Assembly: GCA_025455225.1 (NCBI GenBank)
Contig: JALOMY010000011.1
Coordinates: 1-20,377, forward strand
Origin: Cyclobacteriaceae bacterium
GTDB lineage: Bacteria > Bacteroidota > Bacteroidia > Cytophagales > Cyclobacteriaceae
Direction: 5' to 3'
DNA: 20,377 nucleotides
This document shows positions 1 through 8,443 of this stretch, one piece after another (position 1 is the stretch's first letter; each line of letters opens with the position of its first letter). Below the pieces are notes generated by a model. The model saw only the letters and a program-made list of their open reading frames with translations, searched no databases and was not told the origin of the DNA. Both the position numbers and the translations under genes were made by a program.

Positions 1-1092
1 TGGCTAGGCGCCTATGACATCATCAATGAACCCAACTGGGGCTTTGAAAGCCAAGACGATCGTAACGGGTGTAATGAACAAACTAATGTTCCTCTTAAAA
101 AATTGATGGTGGATATTACGAATGTTATCCGTGAGGTAGATAAGAATCACATCATCATCATTGAAGGTAATTGTTGGGGAAATAACTACAATGGCATTCT
201 GCCCTTGTGGGACAACAACACGGTGATCAGCTTTCACAAATACTGGAATTTTAACGATCAGGCTTCTGTTCAAAAGTTTGTCGATATCCGTAAGCAATAC
301 AATGCACCGGTATGGCTTGGCGAATCCGGAGAGAACTCAAACGTCTGGTTCCGTGATGCCATTCATCGGATGGAAGAAAATTCAATAGGCTGGGCGTGGT
401 GGCCCTTGAAAAAACTGGGGTACAATAATCCATTAGAAGTGAAGGTGCCCGCGAACTACCAGAAGATATTGGATTATTGGTCGAAGAAAGGGGAGAAGCC
501 AACGACTGATGAAGCGTTTCAGGGTATGATGCAACTGGCCGAAAACCTGAAACTTGAGAACTGCATTTACCACCCTGATGTGATTGATGCCATGTTTCGG
601 CAAATCCGAACAAATGAAGTGATTCCTTATAAAAATTACATCATGAAAATGGGTCTGATAATTCCGGCAGTTGATTATGATCTGGGTCGAAACGGATTTG
701 CTTATTTCGATCGGGATACAGCGAATTACTGGGTATCAACCGGTAAGGGTGGCGAAGGTAATAGGGGTCATACGTACAGGAATGACGGTGTGGATATAAA
801 GGGTAACGAAGGAGAATATTATGTTGATCACTTTGAAACCGGAGAATGGTTACAGTATACTGTGAATGTAAAAAATAAGGGAAAGCATGAACTCACCATT
901 ACCGTATCCGCGAAAAACGGGGCTGAACTTACTATCGCTGTTGCTGGCCAAACATTTAGTATTGCAGTTCCGGCTGGTGATTCGTGGGTAACACTTGGCG
1001 CTGGAATGGTAAAATTCAATCGCGGAATGAATATCGTACGAGTTGAAGTACGCAGTGGTGAATTACGGATGAAGAATATCCGTGTTCAATAA
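1..1092 (+). CDS. Glycoside hydrolase family 5 enzyme with C-terminal CBM6-like module (5'-truncated)
   Basis: The frame is open from base 1, so the N-terminal part of the gene lies outside the window. The visible part starts in the second half of a GH5 (beta/alpha)8 barrel. The acid/base motif reads DIINEPN, with Glu at bases 28-30. A histidine in SFHKYW follows, and the nucleophile motif WLGESGE has its Glu at 322-324. These are the usual GH5 signatures for endo-acting beta-glucanases or mannanases. After a linker (about 480-660), bases 661-1089 encode a beta-rich module with the CBM6 pattern: AYFDRD, GNRGHTYRNDGVDI, and EWLQYTV with the aromatic binding residue. The protein is probably secreted, but its signal peptide is not in view. 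It lies upstream of the NIPSNAP, Gfo/Idh and GH9 genes on the same strand. Substrate specificity cannot be settled from this fragment; cellulose is suggested by the GH9 neighbour. Confidence 0.88.
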   Translation, partial: WLGAYDIINEPNWGFESQDDRNGCNEQTNVPLKKLMVDITNVIREVDKNHIIIIEGNCWGNNYNGILPLWDNNTVISFHKYWNFNDQASVQKFVDIRKQYNAPVWLGESGENSNVWFRDAIHRMEENSIGWAWWPLKKLGYNNPLEVKVPANYQKILDYWSKKGEKPTTDEAFQGMMQLAENLKLENCIYHPDVIDAMFRQIRTNEVIPYKNYIMKMGLIIPAVDYDLGRNGFAYFDRDTANYWVSTGKGGEGNRGHTYRNDGVDIKGNEGEYYVDHFETGEWLQYTVNVKNKGKHELTITVSAKNGAELTIAVAGQTFSIAVPAGDSWVTLGAGMVKFNRGMNIVRVEVRSGELRMKNIRVQ

Positions 1093-1241
1093 GAAAGCTG
1101 AAAATATCAAAAGTTTGTTTTCACATGAAAGCATTCGGTAGATATCTTTTATATTTTGCTCCGATCAAGTTGCATATTGGAATTATAATCATGTTAACTT
1201 TCATTTTCTACCCTATAGTTTAACCGTAAACGTATTATCCG

Positions 1242-1991
1242 ATGATTATGAAAAAGTTCATTCTGGTCTTCATCATTGTACTAGCGTATGAAGTCCATGC
1301 ACAAAAAGCAGACAATCGTTATTTTGAAATGCGCACCTATACTTGTCCGGAAGGTAAACGTCCGGAACTGATTAAACGCTTTCAGGATCATACGCTCAAC
1401 TTATTCAAGAAGAATGGTATTGAAAGCATAGCTTACTTTCTTCCGGTGGATGAATCGAATTATACCTTAACATTTATCATTGCCTATCCGGATCAGGCCT
1501 CGCGTGATAAATTATGGAACCAGTTTTTCAACAGTCCAGAATGGCAAAAAGCATATAAAGAATCTGAAGTTAACGGTCCGCTCGTTTCCAATGTGCAACA
1601 GGTCTTTATGACTGTGGCCCCTGAATTAAGTTCAGGCATTGCCAATTTGAAAAGTGAGGATCGAATTTTCGAAATGCGCACCTACTATATGCATCCGGGA
1701 AGGGTGGAAGCCATCAACGCCCGCTTCCGCGATCATACACGCGCCTTATTTGAAAAGCACGGTATGACCAATGTGGTCTACTGGTACACCGTTGAATCAG
1801 ATGGAAGTCAGTCTAAACTGGTTTATCTGCTGGCGCATAAAAATCTAGAGTCAGCCAAAGCATCATTCGATGCATTTGGAAAGGATCCGGCATGGATCAA
1901 AGTGCGTGATGAATCACAAGCCAGCGGACCGATTGTTGAGAAAATTGTGTCGGTTTACTTCAAGGCTTTGCCATTTTCACCCATGCAATGA
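1242..1991 (+). CDS. Secreted tandem NIPSNAP-domain protein
   Basis: This 249-residue protein begins with an N-terminal signal peptide (KKFILVFIIVLAYEVHA, cleavage near residue 20). Two NIPSNAP domains follow, at about 24-118 and 140-246. They are clearly a duplication: RYFEMRTYTCPEGKRPELI in the first matches RIFEMRTYYMHPGRVEAIN in the second, each followed by a DHT(L/R)xLF(K/E)K(N/H)G segment. NIPSNAP domains are ferredoxin-like alpha/beta barrels related to the ABM family. Their biochemical role in bacteria is not established. The start is at 1242; an in-frame ATG at 1248 (MKKF) is as good, and no Shine-Dalgarno decides between them. It sits between two glycoside hydrolase genes, with 149 bp separating it from the GH5 gene. 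Family assignment is secure; a role in sugar oxidation or in protecting secreted enzymes would be guesswork. Confidence 0.88.
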   Translation: MIMKKFILVFIIVLAYEVHAQKADNRYFEMRTYTCPEGKRPELIKRFQDHTLNLFKKNGIESIAYFLPVDESNYTLTFIIAYPDQASRDKLWNQFFNSPEWQKAYKESEVNGPLVSNVQQVFMTVAPELSSGIANLKSEDRIFEMRTYYMHPGRVEAINARFRDHTRALFEKHGMTNVVYWYTVESDGSQSKLVYLLAHKNLESAKASFDAFGKDPAWIKVRDESQASGPIVEKIVSVYFKALPFSPMQ

Positions 1992-2104
1992 GCAAAGGGA
2001 AACAATCAAGAATGTCTTCAATCAGTAATCATTCCGTAGACTGACTTTTATCAGGGACTGATTTCTGATGATCTGTAAATTTATCTGTTCAAAAACCAAA
2101 ATAT

Positions 2105-3421
2105 ATGAAACAATCCCGCAGAAAATTTATCACCACCACTGCCAAAGCTTCACTGGCTGCAGGTATGGCAACATCATTGCCGTGGGAATCACTAGCCGGA
2201 ATAAATCAGATGGTATCCGCTAACGACAAAATCAATGTCGGGGTAATAGGAGTAAACGGTATGGGTTGGTCCAATACGCAGTCCTTCCTTAAGATCCCTG
2301 AAATTAATGTTGTGGCTCTCTGTGATGTGGATGAGAATGTGCTGAACAGGCGCAAAAATGAATTATCCGATAAGGGCATGAAAGCCAAGACATACAATGA
2401 CTACCGTAAGATGCTTGAGGATAAAGATCTGAATGTGATTATCATCGGCACGCCTGATCACTGGCATTGTTTGCAGATGGTGGAAGCCTGTGCCGCGGGC
2501 AAAGATGTGTATGTGGAAAAGCCGGTGGGTAATTCCATTGTAGAATGTAATGCAATGGTAGCGGCACAAAAGCGTTACGGTAGAGCCGTGCAATGCGGAC
2601 AATGGCAGCGAAGCGTTCCGCATTTTGTGGATGCACTTAATTTTATCCGGTCGGGTAAGCTTGGAAAAATCAGAACCGTTAAGGCTTGGGCTTACCAGGG
2701 ATGGATGAGAAACATTGAAGTAAAACCGGATGGGCCTGTTCCCGCTGGAGTGAATTACGATATGTGGTTGGGTCCTGCTACCAGGCGTCCATTCAATCCG
2801 AACCGTTTTCATTTTAACTTCCGCTGGTACTGGGATTATGCCGGTGGGTTAATGACCGACTGGGGCGTTCACCTGATTGATTACGCATTGCTGGGTATGA
2901 ATGCTTCGTTTCCGAAATCCGCCATAGCAGTAGGTGGAAAATTTGCTTACCCTGATGGAGCACACGAAACACCTGATTCGCTTATAACTGTGTATGAATT
3001 TGACGGATACAGCATGCTGTGGGAGCAAGCCCAGAGCATCAGTAATGGTAATTACGGTAAAGATCATGGCATATCATTCATTGGAAATAATGGAACGCTT
3101 GTGCTGTGGCGTGGAGGATGGGAAGTGATAGCGGATGAAAAGCGAATGGAGGCTGTGCCGGTTCAACCCGTGAAAGATTCCGGTCTTGATTTCCATACGG
3201 TTAATTTTATCGAAGCGGTGAAAAGCCGTGACTTCACGAAACTGGCCTGCCCGATTCAGGATGGAGCCCATGTTGCCAATGTTTGCCAGATGGGAAATAT
3301 TTCTTACCGAACCGGAAATAAGGTAACGTGGAATCCGACTTCTCAAAAATTCAACGAGGAGGGGGCCAACGCATACCTCAGTGCGCAATATCATAATGGG
3401 TATTTGATTCCCAAAGTATAG
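2105..3421 (+). CDS. Tat-exported Gfo/Idh/MocA family oxidoreductase
   Basis: This 438-residue protein has a twin-arginine leader (QSRRKFITTTAKASLAAG) and so is probably exported folded to the periplasm with its NAD(P) bound. The Rossmann domain follows at about 43-165, with the dinucleotide loop GVIGVNGMG at 46-54, an acidic CDVD after strand 2 at 73-76, and the family Lys in EKPVG at 138-142. The C-terminal alpha/beta domain contains GGLMTDWGVHLIDY (about 247-260), the conserved DWGxHxxD pattern of exported Gfo/Idh proteins. It ends with GNISYRTG, also typical. Family members oxidise or reduce sugar hydroxyls, or act as glycosidases through a redox cycle. The substrate is not readable here. 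The GH9 gene starts 28 bp downstream, which suggests co-transcription and a role on glucan-derived sugars. Confidence 0.9.
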   Translation: MKQSRRKFITTTAKASLAAGMATSLPWESLAGINQMVSANDKINVGVIGVNGMGWSNTQSFLKIPEINVVALCDVDENVLNRRKNELSDKGMKAKTYNDYRKMLEDKDLNVIIIGTPDHWHCLQMVEACAAGKDVYVEKPVGNSIVECNAMVAAQKRYGRAVQCGQWQRSVPHFVDALNFIRSGKLGKIRTVKAWAYQGWMRNIEVKPDGPVPAGVNYDMWLGPATRRPFNPNRFHFNFRWYWDYAGGLMTDWGVHLIDYALLGMNASFPKSAIAVGGKFAYPDGAHETPDSLITVYEFDGYSMLWEQAQSISNGNYGKDHGISFIGNNGTLVLWRGGWEVIADEKRMEAVPVQPVKDSGLDFHTVNFIEAVKSRDFTKLACPIQDGAHVANVCQMGNISYRTGNKVTWNPTSQKFNEEGANAYLSAQYHNGYLIPKV

Positions 3422-3449
3422 AACAACAACCAGGTCCTAGTTGAATGTG

Positions 3450-5234
3450 ATGGTCCGGTCATACTTTTTATGTGCACTTTTATTTTCTGTGTGGGTATCA
3501 ATTGCCCAATCGTCCGGAGTTTTTATTCGGATTAACCAGGTAGGTTATCTTCCAGATGAAAGAAAAGTCGCGATTGCATTTTCGAATCAATCCGTAAAGG
3601 GAAAATTTGACTTAATTGATCGTACAGGAAAGTCGGTTTGGTCGGGAACCATTAAATCATCACAAGCTCCGGGATATGATTCACACCGGTTTTACTACGA
3701 CCTGGATTTCAGTGCCTTCACCAAATCCGGTGAATATGTTATCCGGATTTCTTCCAGGAAAGCAGAGTCTTCTGTTTTTAAAATTAATGCATCGGTTTAT
3801 GGTACATATCACGAAGACCTGTTGGAGTTTATGCGTCAGCAGCGTTGTGGTTACAATCCGTGGTTCGATGCAACCTGTCATGAGAAAGATGGGCGATCCA
3901 TGGGCGGTCCCATGCCCGATTCAACGTATGTGGATGTAACCGGTGGTTGGCATGATGCGGGTGATCAGTTAAAGTACCTGATCACCGGAAGTAATGCTAC
4001 GGCTCGCATGATAATGGCCTGGCAACTTTTTCCGGATCGGTTTACCGATGAATTCAATGCTCTTGGCCAACCGGGTGGCAACGGTATTCCTGATATCCTG
4101 GATGAAGCCAAATGGGGACTAGACTGGATTCATAAACTTCATCCTGAACCGGGTCAGTTGTTCCACCAGGTAGCTGATGACCGGGATCATATCGGGTGGA
4201 AATTACCTTCGTATGATCAAAGCGATTATGGATGGGGAAAGAATTCCTACCGTGCCGCCTATTTTGCAACGGGTGAACCCCAGGGGTTCGGCAAGTATAA
4301 AAGTCAGGCAACGGGCATTGCCAATGTAGCGGCCCGTTCTGCTGCGGCTATGGCATTGGGTTATCAAGTCTGGGAAGAGAAGCATTTGGATGAAGCGTAT
4401 GCCATCAGGTGCCTGATAGCTGCTGAAGACCTTTACCGGATGGCGAAGAAACAGGAAGGATATCAGCAAGGCAATTCATACGGTGCTCCTTACCGGTATA
4501 ATGAAGATACCTGGACCGATGATATGGAATGGGCCGCTGCAGAGTTATTCAAAGCCACCGGCAACAAAAAATACCTGCAGGATGCCCTGCATTATGCTGA
4601 ACAAACCAATACGCTTTCCTGGATCGAAACCGATACAACGGCACACTACCAGCATTACCCGTTTTTAAATATTGCGCATTATGTATTGTATCCCCTGGTA
4701 GACGATGCATTTAAAAAGAAGCTGGCAGGCTATTACAAGGTCGGAATTGAAAAGACGCTTAGACGAGCCAACAGCAATGCATTTCAATATGGTGTTCCGT
4801 TTATCTGGTGTTCGAACAACCTGGCGGTAGACCTGGCGTTGCAAATACTCTTATATGAGAAAATGTCGGGTGATTATCAGTATCATAACTATGCACTCGC
4901 AATTCGCGATTGGTTGCTCGGCAGAAACCCCTGGGGAACCAGCATGGTTACTTCAATACCCCGAAAGGGTGAATACCCGGTTGATGTACACACCAGTACC
5001 TGGGCATTAACTAAAAAAGAGGTTCCTGGTGGTTTGGTCGATGGCCCGATTTATAAGTCCATTTACGATCGGCTACTGGGACTAACATTAACCCAACCTG
5101 ATGAGTTTGCATCGTTTCAGAACTCGTATGTAGTTTATCATGATGATATCGGGGATTATTCCACCAATGAACCCACCATGGATGGAACCGCTTGTGCCAT
5201 TATGCTGATGGCATGGTGGTCGGAGGGGCGCTAA
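3450..5234 (+). CDS. Glycoside hydrolase family 9 endoglucanase (cellulase)
   Basis: The protein is 594 residues from the ATG at 3450, which opens directly into a signal peptide (VRSYFLCALLFSVWVSIAQ). A longer reading from TTG at 3441 adds only three residues and is less likely. An Ig-like CelD N-terminal domain (about 23-115; INQVGYLPDE is characteristic) precedes an (alpha/alpha)6 GH9 domain. GGWHDAGD at 165-172 carries the catalytic base Asp pair. NPWGTSM, the conserved His in VDVHTS (514), and YSTNEPTMDGTA with the proton-donor Glu at 574 complete the active site. The enzyme hydrolyses beta-1,4-glucan in the periplasm or outside the cell. No dockerin, CBM or type IX secretion tail is visible, since the protein stops just after the GH9 domain. 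It follows the Gfo/Idh gene by 28 bp, probably in one transcript. Confidence 0.93.
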   Translation: MVRSYFLCALLFSVWVSIAQSSGVFIRINQVGYLPDERKVAIAFSNQSVKGKFDLIDRTGKSVWSGTIKSSQAPGYDSHRFYYDLDFSAFTKSGEYVIRISSRKAESSVFKINASVYGTYHEDLLEFMRQQRCGYNPWFDATCHEKDGRSMGGPMPDSTYVDVTGGWHDAGDQLKYLITGSNATARMIMAWQLFPDRFTDEFNALGQPGGNGIPDILDEAKWGLDWIHKLHPEPGQLFHQVADDRDHIGWKLPSYDQSDYGWGKNSYRAAYFATGEPQGFGKYKSQATGIANVAARSAAAMALGYQVWEEKHLDEAYAIRCLIAAEDLYRMAKKQEGYQQGNSYGAPYRYNEDTWTDDMEWAAAELFKATGNKKYLQDALHYAEQTNTLSWIETDTTAHYQHYPFLNIAHYVLYPLVDDAFKKKLAGYYKVGIEKTLRRANSNAFQYGVPFIWCSNNLAVDLALQILLYEKMSGDYQYHNYALAIRDWLLGRNPWGTSMVTSIPRKGEYPVDVHTSTWALTKKEVPGGLVDGPIYKSIYDRLLGLTLTQPDEFASFQNSYVVYHDDIGDYSTNEPTMDGTACAIMLMAWWSEGR

Positions 5235-5305
5235 TTCGGATAAGTCCCAGCTTTCGCGAAATTTATGTTTTATACCTGTTTTAGCGAATTATTGGATTTT
5301 AAAGT

Positions 5306-5319
5306 GTCCTTTAAAGGAC
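5306..5319. repeat. Perfect 14-bp palindrome upstream of the TonB-dependent receptor gene
   Basis: GTCCTTTAAAGGAC reads identically on both strands. It lies 72 bp after the GH9 stop and about 97 bp before the receptor start. It has no unpaired loop and no T-run behind it, so it is a poor terminator. It could be a regulator-binding dyad. Function is inferred only from its position. Confidence 0.5.
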
Positions 5320-5363
5320 TCACAAACCGTTAATAAAGTAGGCTAAACATCTGGCCTGGTTTC

Positions 5364-5378
5364 GTGTTATCTTAACAC
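5364..5378. promoter_or_regulatory. 15-bp dyad (possible operator) before the TonB-dependent receptor gene
   Basis: GTGTTA-TCT-TAACAC is a perfect 6-bp inverted repeat with a 3-bp spacer, ending 37 bp before the ATG at 5416. The size and position fit a dimeric regulator site over or next to the promoter. No regulator gene lies nearby and I do not recognise the motif. Confidence 0.4.
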
Positions 5379-5415
5379 TTCTTATAACCAGGAATCTTAA
5401 CTTTTTGAATTTGCG

Positions 5416-7857
5416 ATGAAATACGCTCAACGTATTTGTAGAAATATTTTGCCGCAGGGAACCCATTTGTTTGTTGTCGTTGTAATTCTTGCAGCTCCGT
5501 CAATTTTTGGCGTTGCACAGGATCTACAAGTCGAAGTACAGGGCCATGTAGTGGACGAGAGCAATGCAGATGTACCATTCGCCAATATTGCACTCTATAA
5601 CCTGTCGGATTCAAGCCTGGTAACCGGAGCCGTGTCGGATGAAAAGGGTCGTTTCTCTTTTAAGTCTGCTCCCGGTAAGTACTTTGTTAAAGTAAGCTTT
5701 CTTTCCTATGAGGATAAAGTTATTCCCAATATCACAATAAACTCAGAACCAGTAGCATTGGGTGCAATTCGTCTTATCGCTTCTCAATCCGTTCTTGATG
5801 AGATCGTTGTTGAGGGTGAACGTAGCACGATGGAGTTACAGCTTGATAAACGCGTGTTTAATGTTGGCAAGGATCTTACAAACATAAGCGGGAGCGCAGC
5901 CGATATATTGGATAATGTACCTTCTGTTAACGTTGATGTGGAAGGCAACGTTAGCCTTCGGGGTAGTCAGAATGTGAGAATATTAATCGATGGCAAGCCT
6001 TCCGGACTTACCGGTATCAGTACGGCCGATGCCCTTCGGCAGGTACAAGCCAATCTGATAGAAAGTGTTGAGGTTATTACTAATCCATCGGCACGTTACG
6101 ATGCCGAAGGCGAAGTTGGTATCATTAATATCATTCTGAAGAAAGAATACAGGAGAGGAATAAACGGAGCTTTTACCTTAAATGCAGGATATCCCGATAA
6201 TTATGGGGGATCATACAACCTTAACTTCAGGGGAAATAAGTTCAATTTCTTTTCCAGTTATGGAATCAGTTACAGAGAAGGTCCGGGTTCGGGTTCATCG
6301 TATCAGCGGTTTAATCTGCCTGATACAACCTTTGCCTACGAACAGAATAACCGAAGAATTCGTGGTGGATTATCGCACAATATCATTGGCGGATTGGATT
6401 ATTATTTCAGTGAAAAGAGTATACTAACTGGTTCCTTTGTATACAGACGATCGGATGGACTGAACACTGCGCAGGTAGAATTCAGGGATCTGGATGCTTC
6501 CAATGCACTGATAAGAACCGTTGTACGGGAAGAACGTGAAGAGGAACCGGAAGACAATTCAGAAATCGGTTTGAGTTACAAAAAGGAGTTTATGAAGGAG
6601 GGTAAAACGTTCACAGCCGATTTTAAGTGGATTGAGAATGTTGAAACTGAAATATCGCAGTTCACAGAGACGGACGACAGTGACAATAGTATAACAAATC
6701 AACGGGCGTACAATACCGAGAACGAGCGTAACCTATTTATTCAGGCCGACTATATAGCGCCTTTCAAAAAGGAAGGAAAATTTGAAACCGGACTACGAAG
6801 TACGTTGCGGGTAATCGATAATGATTTTCTTGTGGAGGAACAGAACGATGAATCGGAATGGAATGCACTTCCTGCTTTTGACAACAACATGATATATACT
6901 GAAAATATTTATGCAGGTTATGTCATGCTCAGCAATCAGGTTGGAAAATTCTCTTACCAGGCAGGACTACGGGGTGAGCTTACAGATATTTCCGTTGAAC
7001 TTAAGAATTCAGAAGACATCAATTACCAGACTTATTTCAATCTGTTTCCGAGTACACACGTTGCATACAAGATTAATGAGCAGAAAACGTTGCAGCTGAG
7101 TTACAGTTATCGCCTGAGCAGGCCCGGCTTCAGAGATCTTTTACCGTTTTCCAACTTCACCAATAACCGATCGCTTTCAACCGGTAATCCCGATTTGAGG
7201 CCAGAATATACACATTCCATTGAGGGCGGATACCTGCTGAACTGGAAGTCGGGTTCCATACTATCAAGTGCCTATTACCGAAATCGTATTGGGGTCATAG
7301 AAGAAATTACCATCGTAGATTCAGTCGGTTACGACAGAAGATTCCCGATCAACCTTTCCGCTGAGGATGCATATGGATTGGAATTCAATCTCTCGTGGAA
7401 TCCGGCCGATTGGTTTCGATATACAGCTAATGCAAACTTTTATCGGGCAGTTACAAATGGTGAATATGATGATCAAGTCTTTTTCCGTGACACGTATACC
7501 TGGACCGGACGCTCCATCGCGAGGATAACGTTTCTTAAGAAATGGGATTTTCAAACCAGTTTGAATTACAGGGCACCTCAAATTACACCACAGGGAAGAA
7601 GCCTGTCGGTGTACTCAATTGACCTGGCGCTTGCCCGTGATTTGATGAAAGGAAACGGAACGATTACACTCAGTGTAAGAGATTTGTTGAATACCAGGCG
7701 CTGGCGAAACGAAGTAATCAGTGATGAATTTTATTCCAAATCCGATTTTCAATGGCGTGCACGGCAGTTTCTTCTAACGTTTACCTACCGCCTCAATCAA
7801 AAGCGTGATGTAAATAAATCAAATGAAGGCAGGGATTTTAACGATGGTGATTTCTGA
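5416..7857 (+). CDS. TonB-dependent outer-membrane receptor (OMP_b-brl_3 type)
   Basis: This is an 813-residue outer-membrane transporter. It has a signal peptide (about 1-35, core FVVVVILAAPSIFG). A carboxypeptidase-regulatory-like beta domain spans about 38-115 (VQGHVVDESNADVPFANI, GRFSFKSAPGKYFVKVSFLSY). Next comes a TonB-box-like DEIVVEGE at 128-135 and a plug domain at about 140-245, with DILDNVPSVNVD, GNVSLRGSQNVRILIDGKP and NPSARYDAEGEVGIINI. The rest is a 22-strand barrel with many aromatic-ended strands. This architecture matches the 'outer membrane beta-barrel family' receptors of Bacteroidota, a group distinct from SusC, and there is no SusD lipoprotein beside it. The ligand is unknown; peptides, siderophores or glycans are all possible. 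The protein ends with a charged extension (KSNEGRDFNDGDF) rather than the terminal aromatic strand. It is preceded by two palindromes that may control it. Confidence 0.92.
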   Translation: MKYAQRICRNILPQGTHLFVVVVILAAPSIFGVAQDLQVEVQGHVVDESNADVPFANIALYNLSDSSLVTGAVSDEKGRFSFKSAPGKYFVKVSFLSYEDKVIPNITINSEPVALGAIRLIASQSVLDEIVVEGERSTMELQLDKRVFNVGKDLTNISGSAADILDNVPSVNVDVEGNVSLRGSQNVRILIDGKPSGLTGISTADALRQVQANLIESVEVITNPSARYDAEGEVGIINIILKKEYRRGINGAFTLNAGYPDNYGGSYNLNFRGNKFNFFSSYGISYREGPGSGSSYQRFNLPDTTFAYEQNNRRIRGGLSHNIIGGLDYYFSEKSILTGSFVYRRSDGLNTAQVEFRDLDASNALIRTVVREEREEEPEDNSEIGLSYKKEFMKEGKTFTADFKWIENVETEISQFTETDDSDNSITNQRAYNTENERNLFIQADYIAPFKKEGKFETGLRSTLRVIDNDFLVEEQNDESEWNALPAFDNNMIYTENIYAGYVMLSNQVGKFSYQAGLRGELTDISVELKNSEDINYQTYFNLFPSTHVAYKINEQKTLQLSYSYRLSRPGFRDLLPFSNFTNNRSLSTGNPDLRPEYTHSIEGGYLLNWKSGSILSSAYYRNRIGVIEEITIVDSVGYDRRFPINLSAEDAYGLEFNLSWNPADWFRYTANANFYRAVTNGEYDDQVFFRDTYTWTGRSIARITFLKKWDFQTSLNYRAPQITPQGRSLSVYSIDLALARDLMKGNGTITLSVRDLLNTRRWRNEVISDEFYSKSDFQWRARQFLLTFTYRLNQKRDVNKSNEGRDFNDGDF

Positions 7858-7939
7858 GATTAACTCCAGTAATAACATATGTCACTTAAAATGTCGTTTA
7901 AAAGATGCTTACTTTTGAATACGTTATTTTTATACTCCT

Positions 7940-8332
7940 ATGACCATGATAAACCGATATGCAGGTGAAATACGGATTAATCCCGTTTCGATTTTACGCA
8001 ATGACGATTTCAATAATGAAGGAGAAATTTTGGACATACAGGTAACGCTTCAGGAAGCCATTACCATTAACCAGAAAATCAGCGAACGCCTTAAACAATT
8101 AAAATCCTGGCTGAAGGAAAATCATCTTGCCGGGAAGCTTCGGTTTAATTTTGCACCGGGTGGATACATTGCTGTTCAAGGATTAAGTGACCACGAGTTA
8201 CTGACTTTAGAATCAGAAGGATTGATTGATCTTTTCGATTATGCAACCGATAAAGAGTGGGTCAAAAAATATGGACATCATTTTGGTTTGATCTGGGAGA
8301 ATGGGAGAGCAGTTTTAATAGATGAGCAATGA
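7940..8332 (+). CDS. Unrecognised 130-residue soluble protein
   Basis: I do not recognise this family. The protein has no signal peptide, membrane helix or metal-binding cluster. Residues about 34-66 form a charged, probably amphipathic helix (QEAITINQKISERLKQLKSW). The C-terminal half is mixed alpha/beta, with FNFAPGGYIAVQGLSDHEL and a Trp/His-containing KKYGHHFGLIWENGRA near the end. The start at 7940 is followed by a second in-frame ATG at 7946. A -7-like element, TACTTTTG (7910-7917), lies 22 bp before the start but has no clear TTG at -33. The gene stands alone 82 bp after the receptor gene and converges on the DUF819 gene. Codon use looks like its neighbours and the frame is intact, so it is probably a real gene. 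Confidence 0.7.
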   Translation: MTMINRYAGEIRINPVSILRNDDFNNEGEILDIQVTLQEAITINQKISERLKQLKSWLKENHLAGKLRFNFAPGGYIAVQGLSDHELLTLESEGLIDLFDYATDKEWVKKYGHHFGLIWENGRAVLIDEQ

Positions 8333-8346
8333 TCAATAGTGGGTTG

Positions 8347-8402
8347 ATAGCTAAGTGCCAGAATCTTGAGCTCTAAATCTAAAAAATATAAGTTTTAGCT
8401 AT
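8347..8402. terminator. Weak stem between convergent genes
   Basis: ATAGCTAA (8347-8354) and TTAGCTAT (8395-8402) are perfect 8-bp inverted arms around a 40-base AT-rich loop. They lie in the 111-bp space where the 7940 gene and the DUF819 gene converge. The stem is weak and the loop long, so a terminator role is only a possibility. Confidence 0.2.
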
Positions 8403-8443
8403 TCTAAATTTCCCAGAAACTAGTATCTAATATCCAGCATTGT

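Noticed and set aside
251..613. 120-codon minus-strand frame opposite the GH5 gene
   Set aside because: Antisense shadow of the GH5 coding frame, low-complexity Ser/Pro-rich product, no start signal.
1218..1231. GTTTA-ACCG-TAAAC as a LacI-type operator before the NIPSNAP gene
   Set aside because: Only the outer 5 bases are symmetric and it lacks the central CG dyad of LacI-family sites; likely chance.
2039..2065. Direct repeat of GACTGA upstream of the Gfo/Idh gene
   Set aside because: Six bases repeated once at 17-bp spacing is expected by chance in intergenic DNA.
2363..2812. 149-codon open frame on the minus strand inside the Gfo/Idh gene
   Set aside because: It lies wholly antisense to a secure gene, has no recognisable motif and an atypical composition; a shadow frame.
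5416..7857. SusC of a polysaccharide utilisation locus next to the cellulases
   Set aside because: The barrel follows the OMP_b-brl_3 pattern, the protein is shorter than typical SusC, and no SusD gene follows.
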